Assembly: GCA_025617745.1 (NCBI GenBank)
Contig: CM046870.1
Location: 4,407,285 to 4,471,284, forward strand
Reading direction: 5' to 3'
Length of the DNA stretch: 64,000 bases
Source of the DNA: Heliocidaris erythrogramma
Lineage: Eukaryota; Echinodermata; Echinoidea; Camarodonta; Echinometridae
The notes under the pieces were generated by a model. That model was given only the letters and a program-made list of their open reading frames with translations, ran no database searches and was not told the DNA's origin. Position 1 is the stretch's first letter; the number at the start of each line of letters is the position of its first letter. Below, in pieces: positions 62,947-64,000 of this stretch. The position numbers and the translations under genes are program-made.

Positions 62947-64000
62947 GTAGCTAATGTATTTTGAAGAGCAAGTGACCTTGATATATTGATTCCTACCTAT
63001 TTTTGACTATTCAACAACAACAAAAATGTGGTTGAAACTGACCTTCAGCCATCATTTTATACTTGATTTTTGAAGTCCTACATTATGGATACCTTTGAAA
63101 TTTAACCTGACTACAATATAAGGAATATTCATGACAAGATAACGTATTGAAGCTGATATTCATTATTGCTAATTCCCATGACGTCTGTATAAGATAGATG
63201 AAAAGAATGACTTGTTAGGATACAGAGACATCCTGACAAACCGTATGACAGATGTCAGAAAATTCAAACCCAAACAAAACAATATTTCGGAAAAACGATG
63301 TGCGAGGTTGTTTTGGTCCGGAAGAGAAAGACTCAAATGCATTTCCTATCCTTCCTAAAATCAGACCAGCTAACAAAACATTCATTGTAGAGTAAAGTAT
63401 TCCTTAGTAGTTTTTTTTTTATTTATTAGTTTTTTTTTAGGAAGCAAAATATCTCTTGTAAGCTATTTCAAGTTTGGAAAGAACTATCAGAAAGACTTGT
63501 AGACTTTAATTTGCTCTCCACTTTTGTTTGTTTATGAAAGTGACTTAAAATGCATGCACCACACTTCATAAATGTTAGTAAAATGTAATTAAGCTTCGGG
63601 GGACATTTTCTAAAGTGTCATTCAGTTTTAATATAACTATAAAGTCTAAGATGCTCAATCATCATGACAACGTCTTGAGTAATTTGAATACCGGTACTGT
63701 AAAAGAAAAAACGAAAACATTTACGACACTAAACTTTCACGAATTGTAAATGACAGCTATTCTTAGAGCAAGAAACTTTCAAGATTTGCCAAAATTGAGT
63801 GTTAGGTCAATAATGATTCAATGATTTTGAGGCATCAAACTTTCATGTATCTGAACCACTCAAGAAATTTGCGAACATTAATTGCGCGCAAAAGTTTCTG
63901 GTTTAACAGGATGTTGGTTAAAGCGCCTACTGAGAGCCAGAAGTTTAATTTTTTAAACTTTATTAAAAGTTCATGATTACTGCCCTTATAACTGTGCATG

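Larger units (their letters stand above)
61630..64000 (-). other. FMNL: Sequence upstream of exon 1 (intron or beyond)
   Basis: No exon matching the FMNL N terminus was recognised on either strand. It holds an inverted-repeat element (62,451-62,946) and AT-rich sequence with a long T run (63,411-63,421). Confidence 0.6.

Overview
This is animal genomic DNA, AT-rich and full of short inverted-repeat transposons, and one gene spans almost all of it. The gene lies on the minus strand and encodes a formin of the FMNL (FRL, formin-like) family. I could read 25 coding exons by eye, from 61,629 down to a stop codon at 6,809. Every junction keeps phase and the exons join into 962 codons plus the stop. 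The encoded domains are, in order: the end of the GTPase-binding region, the FH3/DID armadillo region, a coiled coil, a glycine-rich linker, the proline-rich FH1, the full FH2 actin-nucleating domain, and a C-terminal DAD followed by a basic tail. The extreme N terminus (normally about 60-70 residues, starting with a myristoylation site in vertebrate FMNLs) is not visible and should lie beyond 64,000 or in an exon I cannot recognise in 61,630-64,000.

Organism: the closest fit is a marine invertebrate deuterostome such as a sea urchin or sea star. The grounds are the protein (close to vertebrate FMNL1-3 but not one of them), kilobase introns, many MITEs, the frequent palindrome TACATGTA, and long poly-G/poly-C runs. 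This is inference, not a database result.

Layout: 1-6,808 is noncoding, AT-rich sequence downstream of the stop, at least partly 3' UTR. 6,809-16,484 holds the DAD and end of FH2 (exons 20-25). This stretch has a 1.1 kb minisatellite in intron 20 and a duplicated decoy splice acceptor next to exon 21. 16,485-20,147 (intron 19) holds a 2.7 kb element with Helitron/Helentron-like ends and an internal tRNA-Gly-like pol III unit. 20,148-25,905 holds most of FH2 (exons 13-19). 25,906-28,494 (intron 12) holds a 1.86 kb terminal-inverted-repeat element. 28,495-31,068 holds FH1, the Gly-rich linker and the coiled coil. 33,705-41,101 holds FH3/DID. 41,102-61,548 is two ~10 kb introns around exon 2, with several MITE families, a nested insertion, and a second, inverted copy of the Helentron-like element. 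61,549-61,629 is the most 5' exon seen.

The protein should be a Rho/Rac/Cdc42-controlled actin nucleator-elongator: GBD and DID hold the DAD in an inactive state, FH1 recruits profilin-actin, and the FH2 dimer caps and elongates barbed ends. Notable points are two GC-AG introns in one gene, tandem NAG acceptors at two exons (one of them triple), a lineage-specific Gly-Thr/Gly-Ser coding repeat before FH1, and transposons or satellites packed tightly against exons 14 and 20. I saw no second protein-coding gene, rRNA, or CRISPR.
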